64,000 nucleotides of DNA from Candidatus Nitrospira neomarina. Lineage in GTDB: Bacteria > Nitrospirota > Nitrospiria > Nitrospirales > UBA8639. The notes under the pieces were generated by a model that saw only the letters and a program-made list of their open reading frames with translations, searched no databases and was not told the origin of the DNA. How positions within the stretch are numbered: the stretch's first letter is position 1; each line of letters begins with the position of its first letter. Made by a program: the position numbers and the translations under genes. The stretch lies in the NCBI RefSeq assembly GCF_032051675.1, contig NZ_CP116968.1:4581001-4645000 (forward strand), written 5' to 3'. Shown here one piece after another: positions 9,190 through 18,236 of the stretch.

Positions 9190-10941
9190 ATGCATGCTTT
9201 TCTCGAATCTCTGGTCAACCGCTTTCCTCAGGCTGTGCTGACGGCGCAGCAGGATCCCGTGCGTTTGGATTTGTGGGCACAAGTACAAGCCGATCATTGG
9301 CTGGAAATTGCGCAATTTCTTCATGACGATCCCGCGATGGCGTTGGATCATATTACCGATATCTGTTCGGCGGATTATCCTGATGCCCTCGAACGATTTG
9401 AAGTCATTTATCATTTTCTCTCCCTTCCCCATGGAACCCGAATCCGGATTAAAGCGCGGGTGACAGAGGATCATCCGGAAATCGCCTCGATCAGCGGGAT
9501 CTGGAAAGGGGCCAATTTCCTTGAACGTGAAGTGTACGACTTGATGGGCATCCGCTTTACCGGGCATCCCGACCTTCGTCGAATTTTGATGCCTGATGAT
9601 TATGATGAAGGGTATCCGTTACGAAAAGATTTTCCGGCTGAAGGGAAAGGGTGGAGAAGCCGGTTCGATTTTCTTCCCAGGTTGGATGAACCGATCGGCG
9701 AGTGGTCGGAATCCGAGGTGTCCGATGATCAACGCCATCAATTCATGGCGGATGATCATCCAGGTGACACCAAACGCACAACGGAAATGCTTCTCAATAT
9801 GGGTCCCCAGCATCCCAGTACGCATGGGGTGCTTCGAGTCGTGTTGGAGTTGGATGGTGAACGGGTCAGCAAGGCCACGCCCGATCTTGGATATTTGCAC
9901 CGGGGAGTAGAAAAACTTGCTGAAGGCCTGACGTATATGCAAATGGTCCCGCATACCGATCGCTTGGACTACGTCTGTGCCATGACCAATAACTACGCGT
10001 ATGTGCGGGCCGTAGAAAAATTGATAGATATGACCGTTCCGGAACGGGCGGAATATGTACGGACCATCGTTGCCGAAATGCAACGCATCATCGGGCATTT
10101 ATTCTGGTTGGGAACACAGGCCCTGGATATTGGGGCGATGACCGTGTTCTTCTGGACCTTCCGGGAACGTGAAATCTTGTTGGATATGTTTGAGAAACTG
10201 TGTGGCGCTCGTCTGACATTGAATTATTATCGTATTGGAGGGGTGGATGCGGACCTCACGCCGGAAATTATTACGTCTCTCCGGAGTTTTTTGAAAACGT
10301 TTCCTGAACACATTCGGGAATACGACACGCTCTTGCAAAAAAATAGGATTTGGGTCGCCCGCACAAAAGGCGTAGCTCTCCTTTCTGCGGAGGATGCCAT
10401 CAATTTCGGGTGCACAGGGCCGGTTCTGCGGGGGTCCGGAGTGTCCTATGATATTCGGAAGTTGGAGCCGTATGGCGTGTATGATCGAGTGGATTGGGAA
10501 GTGCCCCTTGGAAAAGACGGGGATACCTACGACCGGTATTGGATCAGAATGGAAGAAATGTGGCAAAGCGCCCGCATCATTGAACAATGCCTCAATCAAA
10601 TGCCTGAGGGGCCGATTATGGCGGTCGATGCTCAAGCCATTCCGCCTCCCAAGCCAGAGGTGATGAGGGATATGCAAAGCCTGATTCATCATTTCATTAT
10701 CTTTACGCAAGGGTTTAAGCCACCGAAGGGCGAAACGTATTGTGCGACGGAGGTGCCTAAAGGTGAATTGGGATTTTTTATCATTAGTGACGGGAGTTCG
10801 CGTCCCTATCGGTTGAAAATCCGATCTCCTTCCTTTATTCATATGGGCGCCTTTGATCATATGGCCCGTGGATATTTGATCTCGGATATTGTCACGATTT
10901 TCGGAACGTACGATATCGTGATGGGGGAGTGTGATCGATAA
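9190..10941 (+). CDS. nuoCD: NADH-quinone oxidoreductase, fused subunits C and D
   Basis: Natural fusion of NuoC (30 kDa) and NuoD (49 kDa), as in E. coli. Residues 1 to about 185 are the C domain, with SGIWKGANFLEREVYDLMGI and the HPDLRRILMPDD signature. Residues about 195-583 are the D domain, starting with MLLNMGPQHPSTHGVLR and ending in IFGTYDIVMGECDR. The quinone-site His pair is in PQHPSTHG. The GYLHRGVEKL motif carries Arg238, equivalent to bovine NDUFS2 Arg85, the residue methylated by NDUFAF7; a gene of that methyltransferase family heads this operon. It follows nuoB after 59 bp and precedes nuoE by 86 bp. Confidence 0.97.
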   Translation: MHAFLESLVNRFPQAVLTAQQDPVRLDLWAQVQADHWLEIAQFLHDDPAMALDHITDICSADYPDALERFEVIYHFLSLPHGTRIRIKARVTEDHPEIASISGIWKGANFLEREVYDLMGIRFTGHPDLRRILMPDDYDEGYPLRKDFPAEGKGWRSRFDFLPRLDEPIGEWSESEVSDDQRHQFMADDHPGDTKRTTEMLLNMGPQHPSTHGVLRVVLELDGERVSKATPDLGYLHRGVEKLAEGLTYMQMVPHTDRLDYVCAMTNNYAYVRAVEKLIDMTVPERAEYVRTIVAEMQRIIGHLFWLGTQALDIGAMTVFFWTFREREILLDMFEKLCGARLTLNYYRIGGVDADLTPEIITSLRSFLKTFPEHIREYDTLLQKNRIWVARTKGVALLSAEDAINFGCTGPVLRGSGVSYDIRKLEPYGVYDRVDWEVPLGKDGDTYDRYWIRMEEMWQSARIIEQCLNQMPEGPIMAVDAQAIPPPKPEVMRDMQSLIHHFIIFTQGFKPPKGETYCATEVPKGELGFFIISDGSSRPYRLKIRSPSFIHMGAFDHMARGYLISDIVTIFGTYDIVMGECDR

Positions 10942-11027
10942 CATGGAGAATGGTGTGATGAAGGTAAGAGCGTACGGACACCATGGCCATTGGACGTTGA
11001 CTGCTGGCCTCAACTTACGAGCGTTCT

Positions 11028-11552
11028 ATGCTATTTGAGCGATTCAAAAACGAAGTGAATGATATTCTGTCCCGCTATCCCGTCAAGCGATCGGCGTTGT
11101 TGCCGTTATTGAACTTGGCGCAGCGGGAAGAGGGATTTGTGAGTGAAGAGGCCATGCAGGAGATTGCCAAAATTTTGGGTTTGACTCCGGCACAAGTGTT
11201 TGAGACTGTCACGTTTTATACCATGTTCAATCTCAAGCCGATCGGGAAGTTTCATCTACAAGTGTGCAAATCGCTTATGTGTGCGTTAGTCGGATCTGAT
11301 GATGTGGTGGTATGGATCCAGAAAAAGCTTGGCATTGCACAGGGTCAGACATCGTCAGATAATCTCTTTACCCTCAGTGTGGTGGAGTGCCTTGGGTCCT
11401 GTGGTACAGGTCCCATGATGCAAGTGAATGATGACTATTATGAGCAATTATCCGAAGAAAAGGTTGGACGTGTCCTGGACGATTTAAAACGAGACGGAAC
11501 CTGTTCGCTTAAAACAGGACCCTTCATGTATCCTCAGCCTCTTGCTAAATGA
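11028..11552 (+). CDS. nuoE: NADH-quinone oxidoreductase subunit E
   Basis: Thioredoxin-fold 2Fe-2S protein (24-kDa subunit, cluster N1a) of the NADH-oxidising module. The four ligands are visible: C80 and C85 in QVCKSLMC, and C121 and C125 in VECLGSCG. The N-terminal helical region (ALLPLLNLAQREEGFVSEEAM) that docks to NuoF is present. The 174 residues are normal. It sits directly before nuoF, with which it forms the NADH dehydrogenase tip. Four residues between the first two Cys, CKSLMC, match the usual pattern. Confidence 0.96.
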   Translation: MLFERFKNEVNDILSRYPVKRSALLPLLNLAQREEGFVSEEAMQEIAKILGLTPAQVFETVTFYTMFNLKPIGKFHLQVCKSLMCALVGSDDVVVWIQKKLGIAQGQTSSDNLFTLSVVECLGSCGTGPMMQVNDDYYEQLSEEKVGRVLDDLKRDGTCSLKTGPFMYPQPLAK

Positions 11553-11632
11553 CAGAAGTCTTTGCAGGGAAAAATCGTGGATAAGCCATTCATGAGTTAT
11601 CAATAACTGCCCGTTCACGAAACAGTGTTTTT

Positions 11633-12940
11633 ATGGCTACTTACGAAAAAATCTTATTGAAGAATATGGAGCAACCGGGATACACCGGTTCGTTGTCCGA
11701 CTATGAAGGGACCGGTGGGTATCAAGCTCTCCGGACCGTGCTCAAGGATATGCAGCCCGATCAGGTGATTGAGGTGGTAAAAAAGTCAGGTCTTCGCGGT
11801 CGTGGGGGAGCCGGGTTCCCCACCGGCGTAAAATGGGGGTTTATTCCGAAGAATCATCCTGGTCCTAAATATCTGTGCTGTAACGCCGATGAAAGCGAAC
11901 CGGGGACATTTAAAGACCGGCAACTTATGGAACGTGATCCGCATCAAATGCTGGAAGGGATGGCCATAACCTGTTTCGCTATTGGCGCACAAACGGCTTA
12001 CATCTACATTCGGGGAGAGTTTCGTCTCGGCGCGAAAATTCTGGAGCAGGCTCTTCGGGAGGCCTATGCGGCCGGGTATCTGGGTGACAACATTCTCGGG
12101 AGCGGGTTGAGGATTAATATTTATGTTCACCTTGGTGCCGGAGCCTATATTTGTGGGGAAGAAACGGCACTTCTCGAATCGTTAGAGGGCAAACGGGGCA
12201 TGCCTCGCTTTAAGCCGCCGTTTCCTGCAACGCATGGGTTGTATCAAAACCCCACTGTGGTGAATAACGTCGAGACGATGGCGAATATACCTCATATTAT
12301 CAATCGGGGGGGAGAGTGGTTTGCCTCGATTGGCTCTCCGCCTAAAAGTTGCGGAACACGGGTGTTTTGTTTAAGCGGACATGTGAAGCGGCCTGGTAAT
12401 TATGAGACGCCCATGGGCATCACCTTCCGTGAATTGATTTATGATTTGGGCGGGGGTATGCGATCGGATAAGCCCCTGAAGGCTTTTATCCCCGGGGGAG
12501 CATCGGCTCCATTTCTGACGCCTGATCATTTAGATGTGAAAATGGATTTTGAGTCAGTGGCGTTAGCGGGGTCTATGCTGGGATCCGGCGGTGTCACCGT
12601 AATGGAAGAAGGCACGAATATGGTTTGGGCCGCTCTGCGATTGATGGAATTTTTCTACCATGAATCGTGTGGAAAATGTACACCCTGCCGGGAAGGAACC
12701 TCCTGGCTGGTTCAGACTCTTCAGCGGATCTGGAACAAACGAGGGCGTCCTGAAGATATTGGAGTTCTTGATGAACTCTGCGGAAATATTCCTGGCCGGA
12801 CGGTCTGCGCGTTTGGTGATGCGGCCGTATCTCCCATTGTAAGCACGCTGCACCATTGGCGTGGGGAATATGAGGCCCTTATTCGTGAGGCTCAAGAGAC
12901 GATGCCTCGCAACAAGGAAATTCCAGTTTTCACGCATTGA
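11633..12940 (+). CDS. nuoF: NADH-quinone oxidoreductase subunit F
   Basis: 51-kDa flavoprotein subunit that oxidises NADH through FMN and passes electrons to a 4Fe-4S cluster (N3). The FMN/NADH glycine-rich region RGRGGAGFPTG lies at about 55-65 and NADESEPGTFKDR forms the nucleotide pocket. The second signature GAGAYICGEETALLESLEG is present. The cluster ligands are in ESCGKCTPCREG and LCGNIPGRTVCAFGD near the C-terminus. The 435-residue length is typical. Its 3' end touches nuoG: a TTG codon overlaps the stop, although I prefer the downstream ATG as the nuoG start. Confidence 0.98.
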   Translation: MATYEKILLKNMEQPGYTGSLSDYEGTGGYQALRTVLKDMQPDQVIEVVKKSGLRGRGGAGFPTGVKWGFIPKNHPGPKYLCCNADESEPGTFKDRQLMERDPHQMLEGMAITCFAIGAQTAYIYIRGEFRLGAKILEQALREAYAAGYLGDNILGSGLRINIYVHLGAGAYICGEETALLESLEGKRGMPRFKPPFPATHGLYQNPTVVNNVETMANIPHIINRGGEWFASIGSPPKSCGTRVFCLSGHVKRPGNYETPMGITFRELIYDLGGGMRSDKPLKAFIPGGASAPFLTPDHLDVKMDFESVALAGSMLGSGGVTVMEEGTNMVWAALRLMEFFYHESCGKCTPCREGTSWLVQTLQRIWNKRGRPEDIGVLDELCGNIPGRTVCAFGDAAVSPIVSTLHHWRGEYEALIREAQETMPRNKEIPVFTH

Positions 12941-12951
12941 GTGTAACCAAA

Positions 12952-15654
12952 ATGGCAACAACTCCAACTCCAACTCCAACTCCAACCCCAGACATGATTA
13001 CGCTGACGATTGATGGAAAACCGGCAACGGTTGCCAAGGGGACGCTGGTCATTGAGGCTGCGCGGCAGGTTGGGGTCATGGTGCCGCACTTTTGCTATCA
13101 CCCGAAACTGACACCAGACGCTAATTGCCGGATGTGTTTAGTGGAAATTGAAAAAATGCCCCGGTTGCAAACCTCCTGTAGTACGCAAGTGGCGGAGGGC
13201 ATGGTGGTGAAATCGGCTTCATCTTCGGTGGTGCAGGACGCCCGTAAATCGGTGTTGGATTTTATTTTGGCCAATCACCCGTTGGATTGTCCCGTCTGCG
13301 ATCAAGGCGGGCGCTGCGATCTTCAGGACTTTTCCCATGAATACACTGCGACGACCAGCGGATTTAAGGAACTCAAACGGGTCTTTCCGAAGGAGTATTT
13401 CAGTCCGCTGATTGAAACGCAGATGAACCGGTGTGTCCAATGTTTGCGATGCGTGCGCTATTGTGATCAGGTCATGGATGTGAAAGCCCTGGCGCCTGTG
13501 GGACGCGGCACCATGACGGAAATTAAAGCCTTCGGGGCCCATGAACTGGATTGTGAGTTTTGTGGTGGATGTATCCAGATTTGCCCGGTCGGAGCCATTA
13601 CCAGTCGAGTCTCTATGTATGAATTTCGTCCATGGATGCTAAAGCGGACTGAATCTGTTTGTGGCTATTGTGGAGATGGGTGCCAAATTACCTTTCAAAC
13701 CAAGAATAATGACTTAATCGAAGTGAATTCCACTCACGGGGCCGGACGAAATAATGGTGACCTCTGTGCCCGAGGCTACTTTGGCTATCATGTCAGCGTT
13801 CATCCAGATCGCCTGACTTCACCCCTCATTCGTCAAGGGAATGATTTTCAGTCGGTGCAATGGGAAGAGGCCTTGGAGCTGGTTGGACAGCGATTATTGG
13901 AGATCAAAGCCAAGTACGGTCCCGATGCAATTGGCGGATTAATTACGGGACGATGTACCAATGAAGATATTTATGTTTTTCAGAAATTCATGCGCAGCGT
14001 GGTCGGGACCAACCGGATTGATAGCAGTGTTCGGTATGGCCATCTGAACGCTGTACATGCCATGCAACGAGTGCAAGGCACTCATCGTTGGACGGTGAGC
14101 TTTGACGATATTGTATCGGCAGATACGCTCTTACTTGTCGGAACCAATATTACCGAAACCAATCCGATTACAGGGTTAAAGGTGAAAGAAGCGGTAAAGC
14201 GGCGAGGGGCGAAGCTGATCACCATTGAAGCGTTGGAACCGGCTATTGGGACCATTAGCAATATTGTGAATCTGGCCCACCATCATCTGGCCGTCAAACC
14301 GACGGCCTATGCCGGAGCAATTTTGGGGTTGCTGAAAGCGGCGATCGATCAGCAAATGGTGGATCCTGAACTTCAGGCCAACGGCCAGTCATATTACGAA
14401 GACCTCACCGCCAATCTGCAGGCATTGTCCTGGGATGCCATACAGGCGCAAACCGGGCTGGCTTCGGATACGTTTACGCAAGCCGGCCAGGTGTTTGGTC
14501 AGGGGCAGAAGGTGGTTGTTCTTGTCGGGCAAGGAGTCCTCAGGTCTGCGGGTGGATTCGGAATGACCATGAATTTGTTGGACCTGTTATTGGTCACGGG
14601 AAAACTCACTAAACCCGGCTGTGGCCTTGCTCCCCTGGCAGAAGAAAATAATGATCAAGGAGCCTTCGAAATGGGGGGAACAGGGTCGGTATTGCCTGGT
14701 GGACAATCCCTCGGTGACCCGGATGTGCGGAAACGCTTGGCGCAAGCGTGGGGTCGGCCAATTCCCGATACACCAGGCTCATCACTCCCACAGATGATTG
14801 AAGATGCGCAACACGGTAGACTCAAAGCCTTGTTTGTGGTTGGTGAAAATCCCCTGGCCTCCTTGCCTCCGTCCTCGGGCATTCATTCGGCATTGGACAA
14901 GCTTGATTTTCTGGTGTGTCAGGAATTGTTTCTCACCGAAACGGCCCAGCAGGCTCATGTCGTTCTGCCGGCCTGTTCCTATGCTGAGAAGGACGGGACA
15001 TTTACCAACTCGGAAGGCCATAATCAGTCCGTACGAAAAGCCATTGATCTGGTTGGGGAAAGCCGACCGGACTGGGAAGTGTTTTCCGCGCTGTCGGTCA
15101 TGATGAATGACCCGATGGAATATGGAGACGTCAAGGACATTGGCAAAGAAATACACAATCTCCTCCCTGGTACGCGCACATTAGGGCCTGCTCCCTTGCC
15201 CGCTCAACCTGATTCCAAGGCCATCTCCCGATATCTCAAGACCGATTATCAGCGGGATATCGCTACGCGGTATCAATTGCCGACAGAGGATGCGATTGCT
15301 GGTGCGGAAGACATGATCTTGCAGGTTTCGCAATCCTTGTTTCATTCCGGGAAATTTTCGCGAAAGGCCAAAGGCCTCATGCAAGTTGAAGCGAACGGCA
15401 AACTCAATTTGCATCCGGAAGACGCCGCGCGACGTGGTATTGGTGAAGGGGACATCGTGAAGGTGAGCAATCGTTTGGGTGAGGTGATCACCCCGGTCGG
15501 GCTTCGTGAGCGGATCCCGCAGGGAGTCGTGATGTTTCCCGAGCATTTTGATGAGGAGGTCCGCCGTCTCCTGTCGTATCGTGTTGATGCGGAAACGCAG
15601 GTGCCCTATTGCAAGGTGACTCGCGTTCGTGTTGAAAAAGTGGTGGGAACATGA
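12952..15654 (+). CDS. nuoG: NADH-quinone oxidoreductase subunit G
   Basis: 75-kDa subunit carrying the electron wire of the peripheral arm. About 900 residues, in this order: the 2Fe-2S domain (HFCYHPKLTPDANCRMC, cluster N1b), the His-Cys3 motif HPLDCPVCDQGGRC (N5), RCVQCLRCVRYC and CEFCGGCIQICP (N4-type clusters), then CGYCGDGC with a later LCARG (extra cluster N7 of bacterial NuoG) and a molybdopterin-oxidoreductase-like domain to the end. I chose ATG 12952; TTG 12937 overlapping the nuoF stop, or Met at 12994, are alternatives. Before the ferredoxin domain it has a (TP)n tail encoded by a hexanucleotide repeat, which is unusual. Confidence 0.96.
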   Translation: MATTPTPTPTPTPDMITLTIDGKPATVAKGTLVIEAARQVGVMVPHFCYHPKLTPDANCRMCLVEIEKMPRLQTSCSTQVAEGMVVKSASSSVVQDARKSVLDFILANHPLDCPVCDQGGRCDLQDFSHEYTATTSGFKELKRVFPKEYFSPLIETQMNRCVQCLRCVRYCDQVMDVKALAPVGRGTMTEIKAFGAHELDCEFCGGCIQICPVGAITSRVSMYEFRPWMLKRTESVCGYCGDGCQITFQTKNNDLIEVNSTHGAGRNNGDLCARGYFGYHVSVHPDRLTSPLIRQGNDFQSVQWEEALELVGQRLLEIKAKYGPDAIGGLITGRCTNEDIYVFQKFMRSVVGTNRIDSSVRYGHLNAVHAMQRVQGTHRWTVSFDDIVSADTLLLVGTNITETNPITGLKVKEAVKRRGAKLITIEALEPAIGTISNIVNLAHHHLAVKPTAYAGAILGLLKAAIDQQMVDPELQANGQSYYEDLTANLQALSWDAIQAQTGLASDTFTQAGQVFGQGQKVVVLVGQGVLRSAGGFGMTMNLLDLLLVTGKLTKPGCGLAPLAEENNDQGAFEMGGTGSVLPGGQSLGDPDVRKRLAQAWGRPIPDTPGSSLPQMIEDAQHGRLKALFVVGENPLASLPPSSGIHSALDKLDFLVCQELFLTETAQQAHVVLPACSYAEKDGTFTNSEGHNQSVRKAIDLVGESRPDWEVFSALSVMMNDPMEYGDVKDIGKEIHNLLPGTRTLGPAPLPAQPDSKAISRYLKTDYQRDIATRYQLPTEDAIAGAEDMILQVSQSLFHSGKFSRKAKGLMQVEANGKLNLHPEDAARRGIGEGDIVKVSNRLGEVITPVGLRERIPQGVVMFPEHFDEEVRRLLSYRVDAETQVPYCKVTRVRVEKVVGT
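12959..12986 (+). repeat. CAACTC hexanucleotide tandem repeat in the 5' end of nuoG
   Basis: Four exact copies of CAACTC plus a partial fifth (CAAC), encoding alternating Thr-Pro residues before the MITLTIDG start of the ferredoxin domain. Because the unit is 6 bp, copy-number change would keep the frame and only lengthen or shorten the tail. Confidence 0.9.
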
Positions 15655-15705
15655 GGCGGTTCTCAGCATGTGGGTCGGTATATAGAGGAGAGGAGTGAAT
15701 CCGGC

Positions 15706-16779
15706 ATGGATACGGGAATTCGATTAGCCCTAACGTTAAGCCAGATTGGCGTGGTGATGGTGGCGGTGCTTTTGACTGTTGCAGCACTCACCCTCCTGGA
15801 GCGAAAGGTGTTGGGTTGGATGCAGGATCGGATGGGGCCGATGGAAGTCGGGCCTTATGGCATCTTGCAACCGGTCGCGGACGGCTTAAAGCTTTTTTTT
15901 AAAGAAGACATCATCCCTGCCGGAGCGAATAAGTTCATGTTTAGCATGGCCCCGGTGTTATCATTAGTTCCTGCCCTCATCGGATTCGCGGTGATTCCGT
16001 TTGGCCCGGATTGGACGGTTGATGTCGGCGGCGTCAACTTTAAACCGTTTGTGATTACCGACATCAACATCGGCGTTCTCTATATCCTGGCGTTTGCTTC
16101 AATCGGGGCGTACGGCATTATTTTGGGCGGGTGGTCATCAAACAGTAAGTATTCCCTTCTGGGAGGCCTGCGGTCTGCGGCCCAATTGATTAGTTACGAA
16201 TTGAATGTGGGGCTTTCAATTGTCGGCGTACTGCTCCTATCAAGCTCCTTGAGTCTCGTGACGATTACCAATGCGCAGGCAGGAGGATTTTGGAACTGGT
16301 ACTTTTTCGGGGGAGGGGGGTTCCCTCAAGCCGTGGCGTTCATCGTGTTTATTATTTCCGCGGTAGCGGAAACGAATCGAACTCCATTTGATTTGCCGGA
16401 AGCGGAAAGTGAGTTGGTCGCCGGATTCTTTACGGAATATAGCGGCATGCGATTCGCCTTCTTCTTTCTGGCCGAATACGGCAATATGATTTTGGTGTCT
16501 TGCGTGGCGACTGTCTTGTTTTTTGGTGGTTGGCATCCTCCCTATCCAGGCACTCTTATGGAGTACATCGGGATGGGCCATCTCCTCTGGATTGAGGGCA
16601 TCATGTGGTTTGTCTTTAAAGTGGCGTTTTTTCTTTTTTTATTCTTTTGGTTGCGCGCGACGTTACCGCGATTACGATATGACCAGCTCATGCGGTTCGG
16701 GTGGAAGGTCCTCCTTCCCATCGCGTTGGCTAATATTGTGGTGACGTCGATTGTTGCATTTCTCTTTCCTGGGAGCTAA
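15706..16779 (+). CDS. nuoH: NADH-quinone oxidoreductase subunit H
   Basis: Membrane subunit forming most of the quinone tunnel between the peripheral arm and the pumping arm. About 357 residues with eight or nine hydrophobic helices. The [33 protein letters not shown] loop is the family signature, and the acidic loop [21 protein letters not shown] is intact. An in-frame GTG at 15670 exists, but AGGAGAGGAG lies just before ATG 15706, so I took that start. It follows nuoG after 51 bp and precedes nuoI by 14 bp. Confidence 0.97.
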   Translation: MDTGIRLALTLSQIGVVMVAVLLTVAALTLLERKVLGWMQDRMGPMEVGPYGILQPVADGLKLFFKEDIIPAGANKFMFSMAPVLSLVPALIGFAVIPFGPDWTVDVGGVNFKPFVITDINIGVLYILAFASIGAYGIILGGWSSNSKYSLLGGLRSAAQLISYELNVGLSIVGVLLLSSSLSLVTITNAQAGGFWNWYFFGGGGFPQAVAFIVFIISAVAETNRTPFDLPEAESELVAGFFTEYSGMRFAFFFLAEYGNMILVSCVATVLFFGGWHPPYPGTLMEYIGMGHLLWIEGIMWFVFKVAFFLFLFFWLRATLPRLRYDQLMRFGWKVLLPIALANIVVTSIVAFLFPGS

Positions 16780-16793
16780 GAAGGTTGAAGGGT

Positions 16794-17333
16794 ATGAAAA
16801 TCAAGGAGTGGGTCAAAACGCTTCTATTTTATGAGATTGCGTTAGGGATGAAGGCCACCTTATCCCATCTCCTTCGTTATAAGCCAATCACCGTACAATA
16901 CCCGCATGAAAAGAAACAGTTACCGTCCAACTATCGCGGCATGCTGGCGTTATTGCGCTACGATGATGGAACGGAAAAATGCGTGGGATGTGATTTATGT
17001 GAGGCGGCTTGTCCCTCCCGTGTCATCCGTGTGGTGAGTGCCGAGGTACCGGGAGAACCCACGAAGCGGTATTCCAAGGAATATTACATGGACATGACCC
17101 GATGCTTGTTTTGCGGGTTGTGCGTGAAGGCATGTCCGGTTGATGCGTTGGGCATGACTCAAGAATATGAATGGGCGGTCTATGATAAGCGCCAGCTACA
17201 ATTAAACAAGGAGCAGCTTCTGGCTATTGGCGATCGCAACTTTCCTGTTCGGGAAAAGCGACTCGAATTTCAACATCCCAATGTGGCCTATTTTAACGTC
17301 GGGTTTAAAGAGATTCCTCATAAAGAATTGTAG
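16794..17333 (+). CDS. nuoI: NADH-quinone oxidoreductase subunit I
   Basis: TYKY-type ferredoxin subunit with two 4Fe-4S clusters (N6a and N6b) that hand electrons to NuoB. The two cluster motifs are CVGCDLCEAACP and CLFCGLCVKACP. The segment between and after them (DMTRCLFCG, MTQEYEWAVYDK) fits the family. An upstream TTG at 16785 is in frame, but AAGAAGG sits right against it and at a good distance from ATG 16794, so the ATG was chosen (179 residues). It follows nuoH immediately. Confidence 0.97.
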   Translation: MKIKEWVKTLLFYEIALGMKATLSHLLRYKPITVQYPHEKKQLPSNYRGMLALLRYDDGTEKCVGCDLCEAACPSRVIRVVSAEVPGEPTKRYSKEYYMDMTRCLFCGLCVKACPVDALGMTQEYEWAVYDKRQLQLNKEQLLAIGDRNFPVREKRLEFQHPNVAYFNVGFKEIPHKEL

Positions 17334-17408
17334 CCGTTATGGCCTGGCGGTGCACTCGGTCCACATGCCGGCCAAAAAATATCGCCAAAAATTTTGAATG
17401 AACCGGTG

Positions 17409-17927
17409 ATGGGAACGATAGTTTTTTTCTATTTTGCCAGTGTGATTGTGGTGACGGCGGCTCTCGTCGTGGCCCTGAGGAGTCCGGTGTTTAGTGCTCT
17501 GGCGCTCCTGGTCATGTTCTTTCACGTCGCCGGGCTTTTTGTCACGTTGCATGCGGAATTCCTGGCCGTGATTCAAATCCTGGTGTATGCGGGCGCCATT
17601 CTGGTGCTCTATCTTTTTGTGGTGATGTTGCTCAATTTGAAGGGTGAAGTACATTTTCACCACCAATTGACCGTAGGCCTCTTTCTGGGATGTATGGTCT
17701 TTGCAGAGGCGGTCCTGCTGGTGGTGAAAGGTGAATCCCCATTGGGTGCCAACCTCCCTGATCCGAGAGAACCGACCCATTTGACTCAGGGCAATACGGA
17801 ATCGATCGGTGAGCTCCTGTATTCCACGTATCTATTTCCATTCGAAATCGCGTCTCTCATTCTCTTAGTGGCGATGGTGGGTGCGGTTATCCTCACCAAA
17901 AAGGGGATATTGGAGGCCAAGGGGTAA
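17409..17927 (+). CDS. nuoJ: NADH-quinone oxidoreductase subunit J
   Basis: Membrane subunit of the pump arm with five predicted helices. The helix-3 signature [27 protein letters not shown]-type segment ([17 protein letters not shown]) with the pi-bulge region is present. The protein is about 172 residues. The start is uncertain: an in-frame TTG at 17394 and a GTG at 17406 are alternatives, and none has a strong ribosome site. Its stop codon overlaps the ATG of nuoK by one base (TAATG), typical of coupled nuoJ-nuoK translation. Confidence 0.95.
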   Translation: MGTIVFFYFASVIVVTAALVVALRSPVFSALALLVMFFHVAGLFVTLHAEFLAVIQILVYAGAILVLYLFVVMLLNLKGEVHFHHQLTVGLFLGCMVFAEAVLLVVKGESPLGANLPDPREPTHLTQGNTESIGELLYSTYLFPFEIASLILLVAMVGAVILTKKGILEAKG

Positions 17928-18232
17928 TGGACGTTCCAGTGAGCTACTACCTTGTGCTGAGCGGAATCGTCTTCTCAATCGGGTTGGTAGGAGTACTCAT
18001 CCGTCGCAATATCATCATTATTTTATTATCCATTGAGTTGATGTTGAATGCCACGAATATTAATTTTGTGGCCTTTTCTTCCTATTTGGGTAATCTTTCC
18101 GGACAGGTGTTCGTGTTTTTTGCGCTTACCGTGGCTGCTGCGGAGGTTGCGGTAGGGCTGGCGATTATCATCGCGCTCTATCGGCATTCGTCCAGTACCA
18201 ACATTGACGACTTCCGGTTGCTGAAATGGTAA
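17927..18232 (+). CDS. nuoK: NADH-quinone oxidoreductase subunit K
   Basis: Small MrpC-like subunit with three transmembrane helices that takes part in proton translocation. The 101-residue length is standard. The two conserved membrane Glu residues appear in [16 protein letters not shown] (helix 2) and [18 protein letters not shown] (helix 3). It overlaps nuoJ by one base and precedes nuoL by 4 bp. Confidence 0.97.
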   Translation: MDVPVSYYLVLSGIVFSIGLVGVLIRRNIIIILLSIELMLNATNINFVAFSSYLGNLSGQVFVFFALTVAAAEVAVGLAIIIALYRHSSSTNIDDFRLLKW

Positions 18233-18236
18233 GGCG

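Noticed and set aside
10099-11013. 304-codon minus-strand frame opposite nuoCD
   Set aside because: It is a shadow of the nuoCD frame, with His/Arg/Pro-rich composition and no homology I can see.
12952-12994. Phase-variable switch in nuoG
   Set aside because: The repeat unit is 6 bp, so copy-number change cannot shift the frame.
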